DNA of 64,000 bases from Mucilaginibacter myungsuensis (GTDB lineage: Bacteria > Bacteroidota > Bacteroidia > Sphingobacteriales > Sphingobacteriaceae), in contig NZ_JADFFL010000007.1 of the NCBI RefSeq assembly GCF_015222005.1, positions 1 through 64,000 on the forward strand. The letters run 5' to 3'. This document shows, in pieces, positions 25,083 to 32,479 of the stretch. Every line of letters starts with the position of its first letter. Positions within the stretch are counted from its first letter, which is position 1. The translations under genes were made by a program, and so were the position numbers. Under the pieces are notes generated by a model. The model searched no databases, was not told the origin of the DNA, and was given only the letters and a program-made list of their open reading frames with translations.

Positions 25083-25153
25083 GATAGCTTTTATTTCTTA
25101 ACTTAATGACATTGCGCTCAAGCGGGGAAGCTAGACTTTATAGGATATAGGCT

Positions 25154-26986
25154 TTACTGTTTCGCATTATCCTCCTTCAATTTCTTAAACAATTCCGCGC
25201 CGATCAGCGCGTCTATAATTCCATTGCCGCCACCGCCCTGGCCGCTTACCAATATCTCAGGCACCAATTTCACACCATTCTGCGCTAAGGCCTCGGCTAC
25301 GCGCACTACCGCGTATTGTTCGGTGCCCATGGCTTCGGTCTTTTGTTTGGTCACCTCGGCTTCGGCTAAACCGATGGCTTTGATCTTGCCGGCATCGGCG
25401 TTACCGTTCACCTCGGTGGCTAAAGCGTTGGCTTTTGAGTTAATGGTCTGTACCTCGGCGTCTGCCTTAGCGTTGATCGTTTTAGACTCGGCATCACCCT
25501 TGGCGGATGCTACCTTGGCAGCTGCCATTTGGGTATTGATCTCGACCTGACGGGTCGACTTAACTACCTCGGGCTGCATATCGGCACCAGCGCGGGCACT
25601 TTCAAACTCTTTACGTTCTATCTCGGCGCTGCGCTGTATCTCGTAGGTCATGCGTTCTTCTTCCGCTATTTTACGATCGGTCAGCGTTTTCATCAGGGCT
25701 GCCGGAGGGACGATGTCACCAATCAGCGTATCTACTCCCTCCACATTATAAGCGCTCAACACACCGGCTATCTGGTTCTTGGCATCCTCCTGCCGTTGCG
25801 AACGGTTGGTCAGGAACTCGATCACGCCGCTCTTTTGCGCCGAATTGCGGAAATAGTTGGCGATGGTGGGCTCCAGCACTTGCGATACCAGGTTCTTCAT
25901 ATTACCGAACCTCGCGATCACCTTAGGCGCTTCGTTATGCGGGATATGGATGATCTGCGATACATCAAGGTTAAATGTAAAACCGTCGGACGAACGCACG
26001 CTGATGGTACACAAGTTCTTATCCAACTCGTGCGATTCGGTACGGCTATTGGCCCAGTTGAGTACAATGTTGGTCGTCGGCACGATCTCTACCGTGTGGG
26101 TGTATATATTCACCGGGTGTTTACCTGGATCCAGCGGGTCATTCCAAACACCCTTTTCGCCTTTGGCTACAATATTACCGTGCTTAAAGCCCATACCGCT
26201 GGTATCTTTACCCTCGGGACCGACAAATGAGTTGACCACGCCCACAAAACCAATCGGGATGTGCATCATCTCTACCTGCTCGACAAGTACAAACCAAGGG
26301 TTTAAATAATAAGTACCCGCAAGTATCACATCCTCCTGCAAACCTTTTTTACCACCGGCCTGAATGAAGGCCATGGGGTCCTGATAATTACGGTGGCCAA
26401 CAACAGAGCCGCCAGCTATCTCACCTTTATCCAGTGGCTCTCCATCAAGCGTCGTGACTATGCCTACCTTATTTTCGTGCACTTGCGTTACCGGCACCAT
26501 CTCCAGATCGAATAGAAAGGTATTGATACGATAACTACCCGGTGTAAGGAAAGCCGCCTGCGGCCCACGCTGGCCTTTGTGCTCTAAAAACGCCCGTGCA
26601 TCTTGAAACTTATCACAATCTACCGGGCGGCCAAGTACACGGCCGGTATCCATTGGCGCGCCGTCTTTTGCTTTAACAAGGCCAAGTTTACCTTGCTCAA
26701 TGATGGTGAAAGATTGCATGGTTATCTCGTACTGCCACGGCCACAAGCGCCAATACAAACCGGGCGCCAGTGGCTGCGCCTGCATACCGGCCTCGCCGTT
26801 GGTGGCAATAATGCGTCCGTCGGGCATTCGGGTATCGCCGTAGAGGGTAAACTTTTTAACTACCAACCCGATACGGTCGTCGGGGACGATAACCATACCG
26901 AAAAACACGTTCAAAATAATTTTGTAAAGCACAGCAGCGGCCACAACAGGCACGATCCACCATAGGTGGAACATCAATTGATCCAT
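25154..26986 (-). CDS. SPFH/flotillin-like membrane scaffold protein
   Basis: 610 residues. One N-terminal membrane helix (about 7-28) is followed by beta-rich regions, an SPFH/band-7 domain (about 300-430, with SVRSSDGFTFNLDVSQIIHIP) and an Ala/Glu/Lys-rich coiled coil (about 440-580). The C-terminus has GGGGNG before a short helix. This fits bacterial flotillin-type proteins that oligomerise at membrane microdomains. No NfeD partner gene is adjacent. Monocistronic; the downstream side is the repeat nest and the 230-bp upstream gap shows no further gene. Confidence 0.8.
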   Translation of the reverse strand: MDQLMFHLWWIVPVVAAAVLYKIILNVFFGMVIVPDDRIGLVVKKFTLYGDTRMPDGRIIATNGEAGMQAQPLAPGLYWRLWPWQYEITMQSFTIIEQGKLGLVKAKDGAPMDTGRVLGRPVDCDKFQDARAFLEHKGQRGPQAAFLTPGSYRINTFLFDLEMVPVTQVHENKVGIVTTLDGEPLDKGEIAGGSVVGHRNYQDPMAFIQAGGKKGLQEDVILAGTYYLNPWFVLVEQVEMMHIPIGFVGVVNSFVGPEGKDTSGMGFKHGNIVAKGEKGVWNDPLDPGKHPVNIYTHTVEIVPTTNIVLNWANSRTESHELDKNLCTISVRSSDGFTFNLDVSQIIHIPHNEAPKVIARFGNMKNLVSQVLEPTIANYFRNSAQKSGVIEFLTNRSQRQEDAKNQIAGVLSAYNVEGVDTLIGDIVPPAALMKTLTDRKIAEEERMTYEIQRSAEIERKEFESARAGADMQPEVVKSTRQVEINTQMAAAKVASAKGDAESKTINAKADAEVQTINSKANALATEVNGNADAGKIKAIGLAEAEVTKQKTEAMGTEQYAVVRVAEALAQNGVKLVPEILVSGQGGGGNGIIDALIGAELFKKLKEDNAKQ

Positions 26987-27216
26987 TTTTCTTAGAAATA
27001 AATTGTTAAATGATTTGGTATGCGTGACCCTTAAGGAGCGGGTCGGGAACGGAAGATCTGTGCATACTAAATAAATAGTCCTCGGCTACAGATCGGTAGT
27101 AAGATGAGGACGTTACAGGTTTGTTACAGAAATTTCAAAATATTTTTTGGCGATGCACCCAAACTGGTAAAATGATCTGGTAAGCCATTCGTTAAAGATT
27201 ATTCTTAAAATTGCAC

Positions 27217-28155
27217 ATGAAGAAATTCTTCGTCTTGTTCCTACTTTTAATATGTTCGTTTATAGTGGTCCGTGGGCAATCGCGCTCGCAATATTATAAG
27301 CTGGCGCTCAACCTTACAAAAGGCCGTACTTATTATTACATCACTAACAGCAAAAGTTCGGTAACGCAAACCATCAACAATAAAAACAATGGCCGCAGTA
27401 CCGAACTGAATAGCCGCACCGCGTTCACCCTTACCGCCATACGCGACAGCTTGTACGATATGGACGTGCGGTACGAAAGTATTTCGCTTAAGATGACATC
27501 GCCCGGAGGTGTAACGGTCTATAATTCTTTCAGGGCCGATCCCGGCGACCCGGCCTCCATGTTGTTCGCCGCTGTAGCTAAACAAACTTTTAAGGTAACG
27601 CTCACCAAAAGCGGTAACCTGCAAAGCGTTAATGGCATAACTGCTATTATAGATCAGCTGATCGGGCAAGCCAGCAACATCCCCGTGGATCAAAAGAATC
27701 AAATAAAAAGCCTGATGCAGCAAACGATTGGCGAGGTAGCGTTCCGCACTAATTTTGAGATGGCGACGCCAATTTTGCCTTCGGTACAAGTGAGGTTGGG
27801 TGTATTATGGTCGAGCGATATGTCTTTGTCGGGCGCAGGCTCGGCAGACGTTCATACGGTTTACGAGCTAAAAGACGTCGCAGAGGAATTCTATCACATC
27901 CGGTCATCTTCAAGCATCCAATACCCTGATAAAGATACATTTAAACTTGTAAATGGCATGCAGGTGCGCAATAATTTGGAAGGCGTAATGGCATCGGATA
28001 TAGTGATCGATAAAACTACCGGCTGGTTAAAACAGGCATCGTTATATCAGTCTATAGAAGGGAATACCGAGATAAAAGATAACCCCAAAGTGCCCGGTGG
28101 TATTAAAATGCCAATGACCATGCGGAGCGACGTTGTGATTACCGACGTTCACTAA
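27217..28155 (+). CDS. DUF6263-like exported protein
   Basis: About 312 residues from ATG 27217 (TTG at 27211 gives two more). The signal peptide is MKKFFVLFLLLICSFIVVRGQ. The rest is beta-rich, with LNLTKGRTYYY at the N-terminus and TTGWLKQASLYQSIEG near the end. This resembles a Bacteroidota family of secreted proteins annotated DUF6263; function unknown. The stop codon is 2 nt from the stop of the convergent Omp85-like gene, with no terminator between. Confidence 0.65.
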   Translation: MKKFFVLFLLLICSFIVVRGQSRSQYYKLALNLTKGRTYYYITNSKSSVTQTINNKNNGRSTELNSRTAFTLTAIRDSLYDMDVRYESISLKMTSPGGVTVYNSFRADPGDPASMLFAAVAKQTFKVTLTKSGNLQSVNGITAIIDQLIGQASNIPVDQKNQIKSLMQQTIGEVAFRTNFEMATPILPSVQVRLGVLWSSDMSLSGAGSADVHTVYELKDVAEEFYHIRSSSSIQYPDKDTFKLVNGMQVRNNLEGVMASDIVIDKTTGWLKQASLYQSIEGNTEIKDNPKVPGGIKMPMTMRSDVVITDVH

Positions 28156-28157
28156 GA

Positions 28158-29372
28158 TCAGAAAGCCTCACCCAAGCCGATCATCAAGGTTTTAAAGGAT
28201 TTACTTACGCCATAATCAATAGCGATATTGGTATCAGACCGTTTGTTGAACTTGATGCGTAAGCCTGCACCCACAGCCGGATTGATATACCTAAAATTAC
28301 GGTTGGCTGCCTCGGTGACCGAACTGGCATTGGCAAAAAGCACATAACCGAACAAGCCATTGTCCAACAGATCCCGACGGTATTCGGCCTCGAAATAGAG
28401 CAGACCATGACCGCGGTAACGGTTCTGAGGCATTCCTCTACCCGATGCATTGTAAGGATCCCAGCCAATGCTTGGCAGATCAAGGTACGGTGTACCAGAG
28501 TCGATCGAGGTCCAATAGTACCCCCAGAGCGCTAGTTGTTTTTTGCGGCGTTCTTTACTTAGGTTGATGTATTTTCTAAAGTCGAAGTATAAGGACTGCC
28601 AGCTATCGTCACTACCCAACATTTTGCTGTTATACCGATAGATGGCATTGATGTAGCATCCCGGCAGGGGATTCAAAGCGTTGTTACGCGTGTCGTACAA
28701 AAAATTGGCGGTCACCCCCGACGAAAATGAATGCTGATCATTAGCGGCGCCGTAACGGTAACCCGTAAAACTGCTTATTTTGTCGGTACGTTCATTTTGG
28801 ATATCGATGTGGTAATCCAGATCGTACCCTATCCCGGCAAAAAAGAAATCGGTAACACGTTTTAATGCGCGTTGATGAAAGCGGATGTACTTATAATCTA
28901 ACAGGATACGGTTCTCTTCGGTCTGCCGGCCGCCAAGCCCCCAGGTATATTGCGGATAAACTAAAAAGCGGGTATCGCCTTGTATCACCCAACTGTTATC
29001 GCGCGTCCATAAAGTAGATCGTAAGGGCAATCCAAATCGCCCAGAAAAATTGAGGTAAGGCGTAAATGTTACGTTGGAGATATAAGTACTACTACGCGGC
29101 CCCAGATAAAAGCCCGCGGCTGTAGTAGTGATAAGTGCCGTTCCCCCGCCCGGAACTGAAGATGCACCCGGAAGCACCGAAAAATACACCGACTTACCTT
29201 TCTGTTCTTCGACAGGTTTAGGTTTCATCTCGAAAAGAAGCGATGCCACATCTAACAGGTCGGCTTTGCCTACGGTGTCTATCTGCCTGTTGGTCCTGAT
29301 CACCTCTTGCGCTTTAACCAACACGGGTTTGCAAAAGCAGGTGATAGCAACAAACAGCAGTTTTTTCATCAT
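28158..29372 (-). CDS. Omp85/BamA-like outer-membrane barrel without POTRA domains (1)
   Basis: About 404 residues with signal peptide (MMKKLLFVAITCFCKPVLVKA). After ~60 linker residues it consists of beta-barrel strands typical of the BamA/TamA surface-antigen domain: VLPGASSVPGGG at the start, FLYDTRNNALNPLPGCY in the middle, and GAGLRIKFNKRSDTNIAIDYG with terminal LGEAF. No POTRA repeats precede the barrel, so BAM function is unlikely. A paralogue lies at 32480-33796 with the same order and the same terminal motif. Start set at ATG 29372 (29369 also possible). Confidence 0.75.
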   Translation of the reverse strand: MMKKLLFVAITCFCKPVLVKAQEVIRTNRQIDTVGKADLLDVASLLFEMKPKPVEEQKGKSVYFSVLPGASSVPGGGTALITTTAAGFYLGPRSSTYISNVTFTPYLNFSGRFGLPLRSTLWTRDNSWVIQGDTRFLVYPQYTWGLGGRQTEENRILLDYKYIRFHQRALKRVTDFFFAGIGYDLDYHIDIQNERTDKISSFTGYRYGAANDQHSFSSGVTANFLYDTRNNALNPLPGCYINAIYRYNSKMLGSDDSWQSLYFDFRKYINLSKERRKKQLALWGYYWTSIDSGTPYLDLPSIGWDPYNASGRGMPQNRYRGHGLLYFEAEYRRDLLDNGLFGYVLFANASSVTEAANRNFRYINPAVGAGLRIKFNKRSDTNIAIDYGVSKSFKTLMIGLGEAF

Positions 29373-29633
29373 CAATGTAAACGTAAGTGTAAGCAGCTTG
29401 TTGCGATTTTTTCACACAATAACGTTGTAACATCATTGTTTCATAACGGTTGCTACAGGTGCCGTAACCGCAAAAAACTACATATCTTTAGATCTGTTTT
29501 GTTTAAAGCATAGTTATCTTTGCTTATTTTTCCACAAACCAAATATTTTTAACTTCAACGTAATTACACGTTGTAACTTTGTTTTATATTTACATGATCT
29601 TTTAAGTTAGCAACTATTTAACACTGAACGGTT

Positions 29634-30098
29634 TTGAGTCAGCCAAGTGCGTCATTGAGCGGACCGACGGCAATGCATACGATCTACGATCAATATGCAG
29701 GCATGCTGTACGGATACATATTTGAAGTAGTTAAGGACAAGCAATTGGCCGAACGCTATTTAATGATGGTTTTTAACGACCTGCCGCACCAACTACACGA
29801 CCTGCTACAACCGGGTGTTAACGTCTACCACAAACTACAACAGCTGACCCGAAAACATTTAAAAGATATTTTTGGATCGCAACAAACTATTATTGATGGA
29901 ACAGGCGTTAACGGACATATACCCGCACGCCCCAACAAATTTTTGGATAAAATGAGCGCCGAACAAAAACATGTATTTTGCAACATCCATTATTATGGAA
30001 AAAGCGTAAGTACTGTTGCTGCGGAGATGAATAGTGCAGAGGAAGAAGTGAGAAAGGTTTTACAGCAGGCGTTCGCCGCTATTAGGAGAGTTGCATAA
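29634..30098 (+). CDS. Short sigma-70-like (ECF-type) regulator, divergent
   Basis: About 154 residues from a TTG start (ATG 29673 would give MHTIYDQYAGMLYGYI). The N-terminal helix YDQYAGMLYGYIFEVVKDKQLAERYLMMVF resembles region 2 of ECF sigma factors. The C-terminal part (MSAEQKHVFCNIHYYGKSVSTVAAEM...VRKVLQQAFAAIR) resembles region 4 with its helix-turn-helix. The match is weak. The downstream gene, 1 nt away, looks like a membrane anti-sigma factor, which supports the reading. Candidate -7 boxes TATCTTTG (29515) and TAACTTTG (29574) lie upstream. Confidence 0.5.
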   Translation: MSQPSASLSGPTAMHTIYDQYAGMLYGYIFEVVKDKQLAERYLMMVFNDLPHQLHDLLQPGVNVYHKLQQLTRKHLKDIFGSQQTIIDGTGVNGHIPARPNKFLDKMSAEQKHVFCNIHYYGKSVSTVAAEMNSAEEEVRKVLQQAFAAIRRVA

Positions 30099-30099
30099 A

Positions 30100-30591
30100 A
30101 TGAACACAGAGATACAAAAATATATAGACAGCGGCCTGCTTGAGGCTTACGTTACCGGTTCGGCCACGCCCGAAGAGGAACGTGAAGTGCTGTTTTATAA
30201 ACAACGCTATCCTGAAGTTAAAGATGCGCTTAACCAATTAGAGTTGGACATGGAAGCCATGGCTTTTGCAATGGCCATACCACCACCACCTACCGCCTGG
30301 GACAGGATAGAGACCGAAATAGACGACATTATTTTAAGGGAACGGTCGGAACCAACGAAATTTACCGAGCCTGAACCAAAGGTCGCCCCCGAACCTGACA
30401 TGCCACGTTATATTGACGTGCAGGTACAGGACAGCCACATGAAGATACACAAAGCATGGCGTTGGGTATTTGCTGCAGTATTTGTGTTGGGTAAGATATT
30501 TTTGGGGTGTGCCATTTACTTTTACTTAGAAAACCGGCAAGCCAAGCAAACCATCATGGAACTGAAGACAGAAATAAAAGCATTAAAATAA
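30100..30591 (+). CDS. Anti-sigma-factor-like membrane protein
   Basis: About 163 residues from ATG 30100, 1 nt after the stop of the sigma-like gene. The N-terminal cytosolic part (IQKYIDSGLLEAYVTGSATPEEEREV) matches RskA/anti-sigma N-terminal regions in style. A Pro-rich linker precedes one transmembrane helix (WRWVFAAVFVLGKIFLGCAIYFYL), and a short coiled C-terminus lies outside. The C-terminal RskA domain is absent, so signal input is unclear. Coupled to the upstream gene and ended by a terminator immediately after the stop. Confidence 0.65.
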   Translation: MNTEIQKYIDSGLLEAYVTGSATPEEEREVLFYKQRYPEVKDALNQLELDMEAMAFAMAIPPPPTAWDRIETEIDDIILRERSEPTKFTEPEPKVAPEPDMPRYIDVQVQDSHMKIHKAWRWVFAAVFVLGKIFLGCAIYFYLENRQAKQTIMELKTEIKALK

Positions 30592-30628
30592 ACAACAGAG
30601 CGACCCGAAAAGGCCGCTCTGTTGTTTA
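30591..30628 (+). terminator. Rho-independent terminator after the sigma/anti-sigma-like pair
   Basis: AACAACAGAGCG pairs with CGCTCTGTTGTT around a short loop. It starts at the stop codon of the anti-sigma-like gene. Confidence 0.8.
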
Positions 30629-30720
30629 ACGTGTTTCTGTTTGTCGGTAGCTATCGATCATGTTACCTGATCCGCCTAAGATACTTCTCTCCTCGCGGCG
30701 TGTGCTGTCAACTTAAACAG

Positions 30721-30885
30721 TTATTTCTTTCCTGCATTTGATCTACCGGCCTTTGCCGCTTCGTTTGTGCGGTCTTCAGCTTTCTTTACTTCGTCCTTTT
30801 CGCTAATGGGTGCTTCGGTCTTTAACTCTTTATCGTCGTCATCAGTTTTTTTGTTACTTTGGGTGGCGTTTTTAGATGTGCTCAT
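30721..30885 (-). CDS. Small Lys/Asp-rich protein, 54 aa
   Basis: An ATG (30885) to TAA (30721) frame encodes a 54-residue, highly charged, low-complexity protein (MSTSKNATQSNKKTDDDDKE...AAKAGRSNAGKK). It has no hydrophobic segment and is probably disordered. Small charged proteins of this kind are common in Sphingobacteriaceae, but I cannot name a family. It is the only coding signal in the 396-bp gap between the anti-sigma-like gene and the lipoprotein gene. Confidence 0.5.
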   Translation of the reverse strand: MSTSKNATQSNKKTDDDDKELKTEAPISEKDEVKKAEDRTNEAAKAGRSNAGKK

Positions 30886-30987
30886 ATTGGTGCTGCTTTA
30901 GTGTATATTGATATCCTTTTAACATTGTTGCATTACTATGGTTTCCTTTATTTATAGTTCGGCCGTTGGGCTTAACAGATATATTGT

Positions 30988-31389
30988 ATGTTAAAAAGAA
31001 CACTTTTTATTATTATTATAGCGGTCAGCATGCTCACCGGGTGCAAACCAGAATTAAGTAAAAAGAAGCTTTACGGCGAATGGAAGTACACCAAAATAGA
31101 TCATCCGCAAAGCGATAACCCCGCCGATACACTTACATCGGGCCAGTTAGCCGAAGATAACCCCTATATCACCTTTAAACCACAAAGTCAACTGACTATT
31201 CATTGGGGAGGCAAATTGCTATCACATGGGACATTTGAAGTTAAAGGCAAAGAAATAAGCTATACCGAGCAATTACCCGAAGGTAGAAGCCGCACCTTCC
31301 CTTTCTTTGTATCCGAGCTAGATGACAAGCACATTGTGTTTGAAACATTGGGCGCGGACGGCTCGAGAGTTACGGCTTTCAAAAAGTAG
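30988..31389 (+). CDS. Lipoprotein, lipocalin-like
   Basis: 133 residues with a lipoprotein signal peptide and lipobox (MLKRTLFIIIIAVSMLTGC, Cys19). The mature part starts with LYGEWKYTKID and has alternating beta strands (YITFKPQSQLTIHWGG, GTFEVKGKEISYTE, HIVFETLG), which suggests a small lipocalin-like barrel. Function unknown. It precedes the glycine-zipper gene by 59 nt in the same direction. Confidence 0.7.
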   Translation: MLKRTLFIIIIAVSMLTGCKPELSKKKLYGEWKYTKIDHPQSDNPADTLTSGQLAEDNPYITFKPQSQLTIHWGGKLLSHGTFEVKGKEISYTEQLPEGRSRTFPFFVSELDDKHIVFETLGADGSRVTAFKK

Positions 31390-31448
31390 CGAGGCGGCCT
31401 TGGCCTGGTATTTGTTTTAGGTTGATGATAACATAAAAACCATCAACC

Positions 31449-31787
31449 ATGAAAAAGATATTGTTTTGTTTCAGCATTGTATTAGCCGTACTTGCGGCAG
31501 ACACTAAATATTCGGTAGCTCAAGAGAAAAAGAAAATGAGTAGCCAAGCTAAAGGCGCTATTATTGGCGGCGCCGGTGGCGCGGTAGCAGGTGGCCTTAT
31601 CGGCAAAAACGTTGGAGGCGCACTAATAGGGGGTGCTATTGGCGCGGGTGGCGGCTACATTGTAGGTAACGAATTACGCCGTAGCAAAGCAAAGAAACAA
31701 CGCGCGGCACGCCGTGCTTATTATAAAAAGCATCACACGGTTACACACCCATCAAAAAATGTTACCGTGATCCGCAAGCACGATTAA
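31449..31787 (+). CDS. Glycine-zipper envelope protein
   Basis: 112 residues with a signal peptide (MKKILFCFSIVLAVLAA...). A dense Gly/Ala stretch (about 35-75: AKGAIIGGAGGAVAGG, then further GG-x-IG repeats) forms two glycine-zipper helices like those of YMGG/2TM proteins. The tail is strongly basic (RRSKAKKQRAARRAYYKK). Such proteins insert in or bridge membranes; the role is unknown. A terminator follows. Confidence 0.75.
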   Translation: MKKILFCFSIVLAVLAADTKYSVAQEKKKMSSQAKGAIIGGAGGAVAGGLIGKNVGGALIGGAIGAGGGYIVGNELRRSKAKKQRAARRAYYKKHHTVTHPSKNVTVIRKHD

Positions 31788-31813
31788 TGGGATAAAATAG
31801 CTATCCTACCTGT

Positions 31814-31848
31814 AAAAGACGACTCCCTTCAAAGAGTCGTCTTTTTTT
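31814..31848 (+). terminator. Rho-independent terminator after glycine-zipper gene
   Basis: AAAAGACGACTC pairs with GAGTCGTCTTTT around a CCTTCAAA loop and is followed by a T-run, 27 nt after the stop. Confidence 0.9.
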
Positions 31849-32036
31849 ATTTACCGACAATAAATAACCTATAATTAAATAAAAATGTCGTTTAATTCAC
31901 AATTTTCTCTCATCTAATATTAATATTAACACATATTTGATATTTAAGAAAACCCCGCTTTTTTGTTAATAATTAATAAAATAGTTACTCCATTTAGGTA
32001 TGTTTGTTTAACTATTGACCCCTTAATTAATTAACT

Positions 32037-32222
32037 ATGGTTGCCCTGATAAGCGATGATCATAAGATCGCTAAAACCCATGGCCCCGTATGCCGACGTT
32101 GTAATAGCGCGTTGGATGTGCGTGTGCCGCGAGGTCCGATCGTAAAAAATTTGTTATTCTGGTTGCCTATACGGCGATTTTTCTGTTATAAATGTAACAG
32201 AAAGACATATGTGTATAAATAA
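32037..32222 (+). CDS. Tiny zinc-ribbon-like protein (1)
   Basis: 61 residues with two CxxC knuckles (CRRC near residue 19 and CYKC near residue 50) separated by PRGPIVKNLLFWLPIRRF and a terminal RKTYVYK. The layout suggests a small zinc ribbon with a hydrophobic centre. A second gene of the same design follows at 32285-32461. A -7-like TATGTTTG lies at 31999-32006. The function is not known to me. Confidence 0.6.
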   Translation: MVALISDDHKIAKTHGPVCRRCNSALDVRVPRGPIVKNLLFWLPIRRFFCYKCNRKTYVYK

Positions 32223-32225
32223 CGG

Positions 32226-32256
32226 TTGAAACTTCACTTTTAGTTTAATAGCTTTG
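32226..32256 (+). promoter_or_regulatory. Promoter of second zinc-ribbon gene
   Basis: TTG (32226-32228), 20-nt gap, then TAGCTTTG (32249-32256) fits the Bacteroidota TTG / TAnnTTTG promoter. Transcription would start near 32263, about 22 nt before the TTG start codon of the next gene. Confidence 0.5.
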
Positions 32257-32284
32257 TAGCTTTATAAAAACTAATTGTAACACC

Positions 32285-32461
32285 TTGGCCTCGATCTTTC
32301 GTATCCGATCCGGTAAAAACTGCCCCAAGTGCGGGCAATTGTATCATTATCAAATGCACAGAAGCTGGGTAGTAAAGAATTTCCTTTCTTTTCTTCCTAT
32401 CACTAAGCAGTTTTGCGCTAAGTGTAAGGACAGCTATTATGTTTACACGAGCTCGAAATAA
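32285..32461 (+). CDS. Tiny zinc-ribbon-like protein (2), TTG start
   Basis: A frame from TTG 32285 to TAA 32459-32461 encodes 58 residues with CPKC (near 13) and CAKC (near 44) around a centre HRSWVVKNFLSFLPITKQF, ending in SYYVYTSSK. Spacing and the VKN-L---LPI core match the 61-residue protein just upstream, so these are tandem paralogues. It has no ATG start but has its own promoter. It stops 18 nt before the end of the convergent Omp85-like gene. Confidence 0.6.
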   Translation: MASIFRIRSGKNCPKCGQLYHYQMHRSWVVKNFLSFLPITKQFCAKCKDSYYVYTSSK

Positions 32462-32479
32462 AGCCTTTGAACGTCGATT

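Larger units (their letters stand above)
24514..25137 (+). repeat. ~130-bp palindromic repeat, copy 4 (split by two insertions)
   Basis: The left end CGTCTCCCCGCTTGAG (from 24514) and its continuation CGCTTGAGTGGGGAAGCACTG (from 24768) are separated by the 237-bp element at 24531-24767. The inner arms AGGGGTGTGTCC and GGACACACC (24849-24857) follow. A second interruption of about 256 bp (24858-25113), holding the double hairpin at 25003-25082, precedes the right palindrome CGCTCAAGCGGGGAAGCTAGACT, which ends at 25137. Without the insertions this matches copies 2 and 3. Confidence 0.8.

Noticed and set aside
127..25137. The four palindromic repeats as a CRISPR-like array
   Set aside because: They are thousands of bases apart, differ in orientation, have no unique spacers and there are no cas genes.
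24891..25153. Possible promoter or small RNA in the gap before the SPFH gene end
   Set aside because: The T-run and AT-rich stretch near 24930 lack a matching -33/-7 pair, and the structured part is explained by the repeats.
25529..26230. 233-aa plus-strand frame opposite the SPFH gene
   Set aside because: Shadow frame of a well-supported SPFH protein; no recognisable domain or start signals.
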